A DNA stretch of 39,284 nucleotides, taken from IMG/VR virus record IMGVR_UViG_3300032242_002025, positions 1-39,284 of that record. One strand, given 5' to 3'. Source of the stretch: a virus. Position 1 is the stretch's first letter. Each line of letters starts with the position of its first letter. This document shows positions 29,865-38,231 of the stretch, piece after piece. The notes below the pieces were generated by a model that did no database searches, had not been told where the DNA came from, and was given only the letters and a program-made list of their open reading frames with translations. A program made the translations under genes and the position numbers.

Positions 29865-30191
29865 GGCGTGAAAGACCGCAATCCAGGATGGGATGCCTAC
29901 CGCAAACGTAACAACGGCGGGCCATACCCACTGCTTGAACTCTGTTCGGGAGCTCTCAATCTCATTGTGTCGCTCGACCTTGGCAAACAGACTGTCAATC
30001 TGTCTTTGCTGCTCGGACTCGGTCTTGACCTGCTCAACCTTCCACGACTGAAGATCAGCCCTTACAGCCTCAACCGAGACTGCTACTTGGCCGAGCCGTT
30101 CAAGCTCTTTCTGAATCGCCTTCAGTTGCGCGTCCTGGCCTGCGACCAGAGTCCTTACGTCGGTAACGAGCTGGAGGATGTCACTGTCCAT
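29859..30191 (-). CDS. Coiled-coil protein with C-terminal membrane helix
   Basis: This 110-aa protein has a coiled coil from about residue 18 to 85 (LKAIQKELERLGQVAV, VKTESEQQRQIDSLFAKVE) and a C-terminal hydrophobic segment (WVWPAVVTFAVGIPSWIAVF). Start at ATG 30191 behind GGAGACCACCG. The layout is like hemolysin XhlA-type or other lysis-accessory proteins, but it is far from the lysis cassette. Confidence 0.6.
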   Translation of the reverse strand: MDSDILQLVTDVRTLVAGQDAQLKAIQKELERLGQVAVSVEAVRADLQSWKVEQVKTESEQQRQIDSLFAKVERHNEIESSRTEFKQWVWPAVVTFAVGIPSWIAVFHAT

Positions 30192-30675
30192 CGGTGGTCT
30201 CCTCAATGACTAGACCCGGAACCTTGACGGCAAGGCTTCTAAGAATCTCCGCCATGCCTCTGGTCTCGGTAATGACGGTCGGTCGGCCCGTAAGGCTCAT
30301 CAGCTTGTCGGTGGAGACCTGGCTTACCTTCGCAAGTGAAGCTGCGGTTCTTGCGGGGTCTGTATCTGCTCCACGATCAAGTCTCTTCTCGGCCTCTTCG
30401 ATTGCTTTCATCTGCACAGACGAAGCCCTTACGGCCATGTCGCGGTAGTTCTTGACGAGCAGATCCTCCATCTGAGCGCCGTACTCCCCCCTCAGACGCT
30501 CATACTCGTCCCTGTGAGTCTCTTTCGCCCACGACCTGAGGGTTGAGGTGGGGATGTCGATTCCTTCGCTTAGAAGGCTCTTACGGGCATCGGTGGCGTT
30601 GCCTGCCCAAGCGACCAGAGCGACGAGTCCTTTGGTGATATCGGCCTTGGTGTACCTCTGAAGAGTCTTAGTCAT
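30181..30675 (-). CDS. Terminase small subunit-like protein (tentative)
   Basis: This 164-aa protein has an N-terminal HTH (GNATDARKSLLSEGIDIPTSTLRSWAKE), a pattern of small terminases and related DNA-recognition proteins, then long helices (DLLVKNYRDMAVRASSVQMKAIEEAEK) that could form the oligomerisation core. It lies in the distal part of the late operon about 16 kb from terL, an unusual split. ATG overlaps the previous stop. Confidence 0.55.
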   Translation of the reverse strand: MTKTLQRYTKADITKGLVALVAWAGNATDARKSLLSEGIDIPTSTLRSWAKETHRDEYERLRGEYGAQMEDLLVKNYRDMAVRASSVQMKAIEEAEKRLDRGADTDPARTAASLAKVSQVSTDKLMSLTGRPTVITETRGMAEILRSLAVKVPGLVIEETTDGQ

Positions 30676-30983
30676 TTACCCATTCCCAACTGAGCCCTGC
30701 GCTTGAGCGCCATCTGATAAACCCTCGAGACGTCTGAGTTGGACTTAGGCACCGGAGCGCCCCAGGCGTGGAACATCAGGGCGTAGCGACTCGGACCCTT
30801 CCCGTCTGTCAACGGCTGTGGAGTCTTGGCGAAGCGAAGCGCCCACCTGACCCACCTCTTCTTATCGGCTTCGGAGGCTGAGGCAAACGAGGTCACACCG
30901 GGCTTCAAGTGTCCACCAGAAGCGTTGTAGTGCGCCCTGCCAGCCTGCGACAGTCCACCCTTGGGGTTCTCCCAAGCCTTCAC
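30672..30983 (-). CDS. Small virion-region protein with ENPKGGL motif (DUF6321-like)
   Basis: This 103-aa protein from GTG 30983 (GTGA overlap) begins MKAWENPKGGLSQAGRAHYN and continues with GGHLKPGVTSF and ALMFHAWGAPVPKS. I recall this pattern from phage proteins grouped as DUF6321; the function is unknown. The family label is from memory. Confidence 0.6.
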   Translation of the reverse strand: MKAWENPKGGLSQAGRAHYNASGGHLKPGVTSFASASEADKKRWVRWALRFAKTPQPLTDGKGPSRYALMFHAWGAPVPKSNSDVSRVYQMALKRRAQLGMGK

Positions 30984-31243
30984 TTCATGCCCGCCTTGGC
31001 TCTTCTCTGGAACTCCGCCTTGCCGAGCTTCTTGCGACCGATCCATGCGGCGAGCGCCTTGGGGTCATTGGAGCCCTTGGCTGCCAGCTTGTGAACGAGT
31101 TTGTCGTAGGGGGTCACGGTTGTCTCCGATAGGCGTTTGGGAAGGGTCTTGAAATCAACTCCCTTGGAAAAGTCAGGGATGTACTTCTGAAGTCTTGGAT
31201 CAGCATGGAACTTGGCTACCTGAGCCATCGACTTGAAAGGCAT
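30980..31243 (-). CDS. Small basic virion-region protein
   Basis: This 87-aa protein starts MPFKSMAQVAKFHADPRLQK. The opening MPFKS-x-A-Q-x-x-KF is common in small phage structural-region proteins of unknown function. The C-terminus is strongly basic (RKKLGKAEFQRRAKAGMK). The ATG overlaps the previous stop as TAATG. Confidence 0.6.
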   Translation of the reverse strand: MPFKSMAQVAKFHADPRLQKYIPDFSKGVDFKTLPKRLSETTVTPYDKLVHKLAAKGSNDPKALAAWIGRKKLGKAEFQRRAKAGMK

Positions 31244-31683
31244 TACGCAATGTTCCAATCTTTCCGGCTGCGCTTTGTCTTTGAGGATTTCTGCCCCGGC
31301 TCAGTACCGCTTTCGCCCGGAATATGCTCATCTGGATCTGGCCCCATGTTTTCAAGCGCCTTCTTCCAAATGTCTCTTGGGTAAAGCTGCTCAGGACCGT
31401 CTTTCTGCCCTGGCTCATCGCCGCTCTCGCCGTAGTAGGAACCGTCAAAAGATCCACCACTTTTCATCAACCCAAGCAGGCGTCCTGCGACAAATGGACT
31501 TGCTTGAGTGTGTTTTGCGGCGATCGTTTGGACTAAGCGGTGGACCGGAGCCGAAGCTGGGGTGTTGACAACGCGGTGACCTTGTTCGGTCTGCTGAAAT
31601 CTCATCGTGCGCTCATTGTGTAGCTGGCGTCCTGCGGCAGCACCATGAGTCTTTGCATACTCGGCTGATGTAAGGCGTGGCAT
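31243..31683 (-). CDS. Hypothetical late protein
   Basis: This 146-aa protein is hydrophilic, with a helical N-terminal half and a low-complexity Gly/Glu/Pro/Lys-rich C-terminal half where GESGDEPGQK and GESGTEPGQK form an internal repeat. Good ribosome-binding site CTAGGAGACCTCAATG. No family is recognised; a virion role is inferred from its neighbours. Confidence 0.6.
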   Translation of the reverse strand: MPRLTSAEYAKTHGAAAGRQLHNERTMRFQQTEQGHRVVNTPASAPVHRLVQTIAAKHTQASPFVAGRLLGLMKSGGSFDGSYYGESGDEPGQKDGPEQLYPRDIWKKALENMGPDPDEHIPGESGTEPGQKSSKTKRSRKDWNIA

Positions 31684-31692
31684 TGAGGTCTC

Positions 31693-32535
31693 CTAGTAAG
31701 AACCGTTGTGGGGATGGGAAAAGTGAACGGGATCCTTGGAGCCTGCCCACACAAGAACGTCCCGATAGGGGCTGTTCTGAAGGATGTTGCTGAGGGTTTG
31801 TGCGTCTGAGACGTCCACGGCACCACCGGGGAAAGCGGTGAACTCGTGATTGCTTGTGCCTGGTCGAGCTGCGGGCCTTACACCGGAGTTGTAGATGCGA
31901 ACCTGATCGGCGTATGAGCGGTAGCCAGAGTTGACGCCGCCCTTCCAACCCTTCTGCCTTGCGTAGTCGAGGATTGGTTTGATCCAAGCCGCGACGGGGC
32001 TACCGTCGAAGTTTGCGACCCCGCGTTGTGTTGGAGCTGCTGCGGTTGACGTTCCTGTTGCGGGCGTTCTTGCTGGTTGAGCCTTCGGCGCTGGCGGCTT
32101 GGGGAAAGAAACAAGAGAGCCACCCGTCTTTGGGAGAGGACTGAGAATCCTGTCAAGGTTTGCCATCAGGGGATTAGCCTGGGGTTGGGTCTGCTGTTGA
32201 GTCTGCCGTTGAGCTACGGAAGGGTTCTTGCCCAGATAGGTGATTGTCGCGGTTGCGTCTGTGGGGAAGTTAGCTTCGGTGTACCCGGCGTTCTTGATCG
32301 CAGTCGAAGTGAAGTCAATCTTCCTGTTTGTCCACGGCGCGGGACCGATGTCAATCTGTCTTTCGACCGTCACCTTGCCGTTAGGCCACTTGACCTGCCA
32401 ATAGCCACCGAGGGTCTGCTGGTTGTAGACCGCGATGCCCCTTGCCGTATCGGGAAGACCGAGGGCTGTGCCTGTGTTCTCTTTGTCGTTTGGACCCCCG
32501 AACCAGGAGGTCTTGCCTGTAATCGTTGGGCTCAT
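31693..32535 (-). CDS. Virion peptidoglycan hydrolase (RlpA-like plus VanY/M15 domains)
   Basis: This 280-aa protein has an N-terminal domain like RlpA double-psi barrels (TGKTSWFGGPNDKEN, ARGIAVYNQQTLG, DIGPAPW), a Pro/Ala-rich linker (about 105-175), and a C-terminal D,D-peptidase domain with GVNSGYRSYADQV, SNHEFTAFPGGAVDV (zinc H and D) and DPVHFSH. It is probably carried in the virion and opens peptidoglycan during DNA ejection, a role T7 gp16 fills in one protein. The ATG overlaps the neighbour's stop. Confidence 0.75.
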   Translation of the reverse strand: MSPTITGKTSWFGGPNDKENTGTALGLPDTARGIAVYNQQTLGGYWQVKWPNGKVTVERQIDIGPAPWTNRKIDFTSTAIKNAGYTEANFPTDATATITYLGKNPSVAQRQTQQQTQPQANPLMANLDRILSPLPKTGGSLVSFPKPPAPKAQPARTPATGTSTAAAPTQRGVANFDGSPVAAWIKPILDYARQKGWKGGVNSGYRSYADQVRIYNSGVRPAARPGTSNHEFTAFPGGAVDVSDAQTLSNILQNSPYRDVLVWAGSKDPVHFSHPHNGSY

Positions 32536-35500
32536 TCTTGCACCGGCGTTCCATCAGCGTTGTAGAGTTTGATTCCATTGACGACCTTCTGAGTTTTCTT
32601 GCCCTTGAACTTCGTTGCCGGCAGGAAGCTGAAGGTCTTGGAAAGCCCCTTGTCGGTTGAGTTTGGATTCGTCTTGGGGAAGATCAGGTTGCTGTTTGGC
32701 GCTGATGCCTTGCCGCCCTCTCTGATCCTGCGAGCCATTGAGACGCCAGGGACGAAACCTTCAATCAGGTTGTTGAGGGCCATCAGAGCAAGCTCCCAAC
32801 CATTGAAGTTTTTAGCCGTTGTCGGAGTTTTCTGAGGCTGACCGTTAGCGCCGTACATCTGTATGCCGTTGAACTTGATCGGCTTACCGCCACCATCTGA
32901 CTTTTGCATGGGCCTGAGCGTGATTGGATTCAAGTTGCTCAAGGTCGCAATCGGTCCCATAATCTGAGGCACCATCTCTTTAGCAAGTGTCCTGCCGAGC
33001 CCTTCCGTGTAAGCGCCAAACGGAGTCAAGTGAGCAAGGTCGATTACTGCGCCTTGAGGTATCTGGAAACCGGGTAGGCTGAGGAGTGCCTTCATAAAGC
33101 CGGTGGGCTTATCCGCTGCGGTGTCGATGCCGAAACGAGAACCACCAATCGGACCACCCGGACCCTTGCCGGCAATCCAGGATTTGATGTCTGAATCGAG
33201 GTTGCTATGCGCTGCCGCCATAAGACCCGTAAGGACGGGGTGATGAGCGGGAAGTGTCCACATAACAAACTTCAAGCAGTTGAGATACCAAGCCAAGAAC
33301 GGCGCGTATCCCTGAATGAAGTTGCGAAGCTCGGGGCTGAACTTGGAGTACTTGCCGAGGGTCTGATCGACGTAGCGGCCAAACTGCGCGGCCTTAGCTT
33401 GAGCGTACTTAGGGTCTGAATCCCAATGCCTAATGATCGCCTCAATCGCCTCATCCTGAGCTCTGACTGAGCGAATCCACGAACCCGTGAACTCATGTAT
33501 CTCTTTTTGGAAAGCCTTGCCGCGCACGGACTTCTTGAAGCTGTGCTCTGCTGCGCTGTTGATTCCAAAAATCTCATCTGTAATTCCGTTGACTACTCCC
33601 CTTGTGCCTTTGTAGATCGCTTTGACTACTGGCCCGTAATCCCCAGATTCGGCTGCAAGCCCCTTACGGGTGCGAGTCATCGCCCGCGACTGAGCGGCGT
33701 AAAGAAGACCACCACCGGCCTGATTCTCAAACTCAGCCGCAAGGTTTGGGGCATAGGCATGAAGCGCGTCCATGAATCGAGCGTCGATCGCGCCCCTTCC
33801 GGCAAGCTGATCGAACACTGGAATCAAGCCAACCGCAGATGTGCGCAGCGCGGCCTCAACCATGTTGCCTGCGATCCACCGTGTACTCAAAGGCAGAACG
33901 GCCCTTCTGAAAGCAGCGCCAATGATCGGCAAGCGAGAACCACCAACCTCAGCGTGACGAAGGAATGTGTGCAGCTCTTCCGCTGGAACCAGGCGGCAGT
34001 TCTTCAAGCCAGCATCATTGGCAAGCGCCTCGTGAACCGCACTCTTCTGTTCTTGAGTAAATCCCTTACGGTTGGAGATGTTCTTGCCCCACTGCTCTTT
34101 TGCAAGCTCAATCCCGCCGTGTCGAGGGTGAAGACCTGTGATCTGGTGAATGATCTGATCCTCAATGCTGGACTCGCCCTTGTAATGCGGAGTTTGAGCC
34201 TTGATCTCCGGGCCTCCAGCTTGCTTTTCCAAGACCTCGCCAAACCGTTCCATGTCACTGCCTCGGATAACCCGAACGATCTCCAAGTGAACGCCGTCGT
34301 GAGCGGCTGCCTGCTGGACTCGCTCGGCCTGCTGAAGGGACATGATCTCTTCGCCGTCCTTGATGAACTGCCTGATTACATTGCGACCAAGAGCGGCGTG
34401 TCGGATAAATGAGTCATAAGACTTCAGAAGCTCACGGACAACACCACTGCGGGCGCTCTGATCCCTTAGTGCTTCTGCTGTGTACTCCGACGAGCGGTGA
34501 AGGGTTGACTTGCCGGTGTAGGCCTCATTCTGGTATCCGGTCCTGTCCTTGCCCCCTTGATGGTAATAGTTGCGTGAGCCGAGCTTTTTGGGCCTACCGC
34601 TGACGTAGGCGATGTCGTTTGGATCAACTCCCTGCTCTTTGAGCCCTTCGATGATTCGCTCATTGCTAATCGCAGGTTCAGTTGTGGAGGTTTTGCCCGC
34701 CTCAGTCCACCTGCGATTCATCGTCTGCTTACGATCGCGGTTGCTGTATTCGCTGTCGATCTTCTTGGCACGCTCCAGGGCGGCCTTGGCGGCTTCGTGA
34801 TTGCCCTTCAATTTCTCCAGTCGAGCTGTGTCCCGCGAACGCTCAACGGAAGCCATCTGTCCCCTGGCCTTAGCTCCGGTTTTGTCGATTGAAGGCTTGC
34901 CTTGGGATCTTTGGGCCTCGTGTCCGGCTGCCCTCTCAAACTCAACCTGAAGGCGACTCTCCGCCTGCTTGAAAGCAAGATCAGTTTGTTTGGCTGCGAA
35001 CTGAGCGTTGGCAAGGCGATCCTGGCGCTCAATCCGCTGCTCGTCTGAATACATATCAGGAGCGTTTTCGTGGGCGTTCCGATAAGCCTTGTTGGCATTG
35101 GTGAGCTCTATGCCGGCGCGCATCCGCGCATTGCGAGCTTTCCTCCAATAGTCAAGATAGACAGCCATCCTTTGAGAAGCGGGATGATCGGACTCAATGA
35201 GCTCTTTGACCTGCTTGATAAGAGAACGATTGAGCGCCGAACGCTTTGTTGATTCCTTGTACTTGATTACGCCTTCTTGCTTGAGCAACGCAGTACGGGT
35301 TCTCTGGACGGCGCGTTTAGCAGCATTGAGATCACGCCTTGCCTTACGGGCTGCCATAGACTTTTCAGTTGGAACCCTGTCGGCTTCTATTGCGTACTCG
35401 CTAAGATTGCGAACCCGTCCGGCCTCAAGGAGTGGACGACGAGTGGCAGCCTCAGCGTTTAGCCCGCCGGCATCACTCATCTTCACTTGAAGGCGACGAG

Positions 35501-38231
35501 TTGCGTCTGCCTGCGAGCGAGCCGAGCGGAGCAAAAATCCTGAGTCAATGCCGGGAACGCGATGACGAGAAGCTGTGTCCGCGACGGCATTGCTCCAAAT
35601 CTCGTCCATTACTTCAGGGTGCTTTTCGCGGACGCGCTTCAAGAGGTAGAGAGCCAATGCCTCGTCAAACTTGCCGGGTATTGGGGCCACTGTCAGGGCT
35701 GCGATCGGTGCTTTGTACTTTGCTGGGATTCGCTTATCTGCAATGAAGTTCTTGACGGCACGGGCGACGGTTTGCGCCGCCGCTGCTCCGCCCCTAGCAA
35801 TGCTTCGTTGAGCACTGACGTAGTCCATTCCATTCTCGGCCATCATTTCGCGCAAGTAAGCAATCTTGTTTGCGTCCACTCGCCCTGACACGGCTGATTC
35901 TGCGCTAGGCGAGAACTCTGCGTCCCTGAAACCCTGCATCGCACGAGTGGGATTAGCGTGGGATTCAATGCTCTTGATCGCACGATTGACGACCTCAAGG
36001 TTCTTACGGTTGGCGGTCATTGCATCCGACTTTTCATCGAGCTCAGACAACCTCAATGGGCCAGCCTGATTCCATTTGAGCGGTCCCCTGGCACCCTTCT
36101 CAATCGCATCACGCTCGGCATAAAGTTCTTTCAACGTCTCCTCTGGGCCGGACTCCAATGCCTTGCGACTGAGCTTGCCTTGATTGACCAAGGAGACAAG
36201 ATCCTGCTCAAGAGTCTTTGTGACGTTGGCGGTCATTGACTTGGCGCGAGCCTTGCGAACGTCAAGGATTGCCTTTACACCGCTTGGAGCGCGGAACGAC
36301 TTGACAGCAGGAACCGCTAGCTCCTTTCCTTCCTCCAACCGAACAGGACGCTCATTCTGCTTGATGTCATAAGCCCTACGAAGCATCTGCGCTGGAGACT
36401 CGTACTGAGCATTTGGATCTCGCACTTCCTCAACATGAACCTTGCCTTGAGAGTCGGTGTAGGTTGCCAACGGAGCATCGCGTTTGACTCGTGGCAGGGG
36501 AGAATTGCCCATGTCCCTGATGACTTCATCACTTGGAAGGATTCCGCTCTTCTTGAATTGGTTGCGGGCATTACGGTCAATCGACTTCTTGATTGCTTTC
36601 TCGTCCGCGTATGACGGCACTGAAGAGATCTCCTCAGGCGTCAGTGTTCCACGGATCTCTTTTGCGGAAATCGGAACATCACGCAATTCAACTCGGTCGC
36701 CACTCTTGAACTCAACCCCCATTTTCTGAAGATCGCCGTGAGTCAACAGGTTTCCGTTGGGACCGTGCAGCACACCATCCTTCATAAACGTGCCATAAGG
36801 CATTTGTGCTTTGGTGCCATCTACAAACGTCACCTTGGGTCCAACCGTGCGAAATTGACCGATTCCAGTCGGAGGTGCTTCAACCGCCTCGGCGCGACCG
36901 GCTCTTTCGTTGATATTCAGAGACTCTGCTGCCTCATTCCCCCTACGTCGAGCTTCGCTCTTGAAGCGTTCATCGACGGCCTTGTTGAATACCTTGGCAC
37001 CCTTGTTGAGCAGGAGGTCTCTCGGGGTTGCCATGCCCCCACCGCTCCTGTCGGTGGCCGGAGACTTGTAGACATTTCTGCCTGAAGCGCGATAAGGCTT
37101 GTCACGAAGAATCTCGGACCCTGTCTTCAATCCCATCTCAGCGCGTGTCTTGGGAGATGTGTGCTGAGTTTCAGTGGCACGCTCTTTGGCTACTTGGAGC
37201 AGTTGGTTGATTGCATCCTTGCTGTAGGAACGGGGGATCACCATGTCCCGTTGCGGGTCATAAATTGAAGGTCGATCGGTGAGCATCGCCGCTTTCGCGT
37301 TTTCGCCCAATGCGCCCTTGCGACCAAGGAATCCGACGCCCCGACCAAGAGCGGCCTTTGTTCCAAGTAATGTCAAGGTTGTTGCAACGGGATCTTGGTT
37401 GAACGAGCTGGGGAGATGGGTGGCTATGTGAACCGTGGGGTCAATGATGTCTTTCTTGACCGCGTAAAACGGGTTCTTTTCAAGCGTGTCCCTGGCAATC
37501 TGATACCCGGTAAGAACACTCTCCGCAGGTAGCCTCGCTGCACCAGTAAATGTTCTTTTAGCGAAAGCAGGGTCAACGCTGATTGACGGGTTATAGCCAA
37601 GGCTCTTCTGTGAGGTTCCCGGTGCGCTGAACTTGTCGTAGGCTTTGTTCGCAAGCTCACCCGATTTTTCAACCAAGTACTTAGCCGTTTGACCCGCTGA
37701 CTCCATGGTGAAGGGATTTACGGCTTGAGCACTATCGTTCTTTAGAGCAACCTGCGCAGCTTTGACTCCTTCATCCCTAGAGTATTTAGGAGAAATGATT
37801 TCACGCGATGGATCCCACCAAGGAGAGCTCTTGTAGTCCCCGCTTGAGTTGACGATCTGATGATTGCGACGAAGGATGAGCTGGGACAGCGGCTCGCCGG
37901 GAGCCTCAAGCGCCATCTGAAGAAGGTTACGCCTCTTGCCAATGTTCCCAAGCGCGTTGTCCAGGCTTCTGCGAACCGCAAAGCTATTGAGTTTGGGGCC
38001 GAAAGTGTTTTGGAGTTGAACGATCGGAGTGTTCTGTCGAACGTCCTGACGGATCAAGGCGTTGAACTGATTGTGCTGCTGGACAGCTTGCTTTCTTTGA
38101 GCCGGAGAGTTGTTTGGGCCGACAAGTCGAGTCACGGCTCCGCTTTGCGAAAACGGGTTTCGGAAAACGGTAGGAATGGGTTTAGGTGTCGGAGGTGGTT
38201 GCGATCCCCCACCGCCCATAGACCTTTGCAT
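32532..38231 (-). CDS. Very large internal virion (ejection) protein, 1,899 aa
   Basis: This gene takes up 14.5% of the genome. The N-terminus (1-60) is Pro/Gly-rich and disordered. Long charged helices and coiled coils occupy roughly residues 650-1250 (for example AARKARRDLNAAKRAVQRTR near 950). Amphipathic or hydrophobic helices appear near 1455-1480 (STRWIAGNMVEAALRTSAVG) and 1645-1675 (APFLAWYLNCLKFVMWTLP). Such proteins (T7 gp16, 1,318 aa) are ejected and form a conduit across the envelope. No lytic motif is seen; that activity is in the next gene. The start overlaps the previous stop as TAATG. Confidence 0.75.
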   Translation of the reverse strand: MQRSMGGGGSQPPPTPKPIPTVFRNPFSQSGAVTRLVGPNNSPAQRKQAVQQHNQFNALIRQDVRQNTPIVQLQNTFGPKLNSFAVRRSLDNALGNIGKRRNLLQMALEAPGEPLSQLILRRNHQIVNSSGDYKSSPWWDPSREIISPKYSRDEGVKAAQVALKNDSAQAVNPFTMESAGQTAKYLVEKSGELANKAYDKFSAPGTSQKSLGYNPSISVDPAFAKRTFTGAARLPAESVLTGYQIARDTLEKNPFYAVKKDIIDPTVHIATHLPSSFNQDPVATTLTLLGTKAALGRGVGFLGRKGALGENAKAAMLTDRPSIYDPQRDMVIPRSYSKDAINQLLQVAKERATETQHTSPKTRAEMGLKTGSEILRDKPYRASGRNVYKSPATDRSGGGMATPRDLLLNKGAKVFNKAVDERFKSEARRRGNEAAESLNINERAGRAEAVEAPPTGIGQFRTVGPKVTFVDGTKAQMPYGTFMKDGVLHGPNGNLLTHGDLQKMGVEFKSGDRVELRDVPISAKEIRGTLTPEEISSVPSYADEKAIKKSIDRNARNQFKKSGILPSDEVIRDMGNSPLPRVKRDAPLATYTDSQGKVHVEEVRDPNAQYESPAQMLRRAYDIKQNERPVRLEEGKELAVPAVKSFRAPSGVKAILDVRKARAKSMTANVTKTLEQDLVSLVNQGKLSRKALESGPEETLKELYAERDAIEKGARGPLKWNQAGPLRLSELDEKSDAMTANRKNLEVVNRAIKSIESHANPTRAMQGFRDAEFSPSAESAVSGRVDANKIAYLREMMAENGMDYVSAQRSIARGGAAAAQTVARAVKNFIADKRIPAKYKAPIAALTVAPIPGKFDEALALYLLKRVREKHPEVMDEIWSNAVADTASRHRVPGIDSGFLLRSARSQADATRRLQVKMSDAGGLNAEAATRRPLLEAGRVRNLSEYAIEADRVPTEKSMAARKARRDLNAAKRAVQRTRTALLKQEGVIKYKESTKRSALNRSLIKQVKELIESDHPASQRMAVYLDYWRKARNARMRAGIELTNANKAYRNAHENAPDMYSDEQRIERQDRLANAQFAAKQTDLAFKQAESRLQVEFERAAGHEAQRSQGKPSIDKTGAKARGQMASVERSRDTARLEKLKGNHEAAKAALERAKKIDSEYSNRDRKQTMNRRWTEAGKTSTTEPAISNERIIEGLKEQGVDPNDIAYVSGRPKKLGSRNYYHQGGKDRTGYQNEAYTGKSTLHRSSEYTAEALRDQSARSGVVRELLKSYDSFIRHAALGRNVIRQFIKDGEEIMSLQQAERVQQAAAHDGVHLEIVRVIRGSDMERFGEVLEKQAGGPEIKAQTPHYKGESSIEDQIIHQITGLHPRHGGIELAKEQWGKNISNRKGFTQEQKSAVHEALANDAGLKNCRLVPAEELHTFLRHAEVGGSRLPIIGAAFRRAVLPLSTRWIAGNMVEAALRTSAVGLIPVFDQLAGRGAIDARFMDALHAYAPNLAAEFENQAGGGLLYAAQSRAMTRTRKGLAAESGDYGPVVKAIYKGTRGVVNGITDEIFGINSAAEHSFKKSVRGKAFQKEIHEFTGSWIRSVRAQDEAIEAIIRHWDSDPKYAQAKAAQFGRYVDQTLGKYSKFSPELRNFIQGYAPFLAWYLNCLKFVMWTLPAHHPVLTGLMAAAHSNLDSDIKSWIAGKGPGGPIGGSRFGIDTAADKPTGFMKALLSLPGFQIPQGAVIDLAHLTPFGAYTEGLGRTLAKEMVPQIMGPIATLSNLNPITLRPMQKSDGGGKPIKFNGIQMYGANGQPQKTPTTAKNFNGWELALMALNNLIEGFVPGVSMARRIREGGKASAPNSNLIFPKTNPNSTDKGLSKTFSFLPATKFKGKKTQKVVNGIKLYNADGTPVQE

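Noticed and set aside
33495-34412. 305-codon plus-strand open frame
   Set aside because: It is antisense to the 1,899-aa gene, has no ribosome-binding site, and its composition reflects the opposite strand's codon bias.
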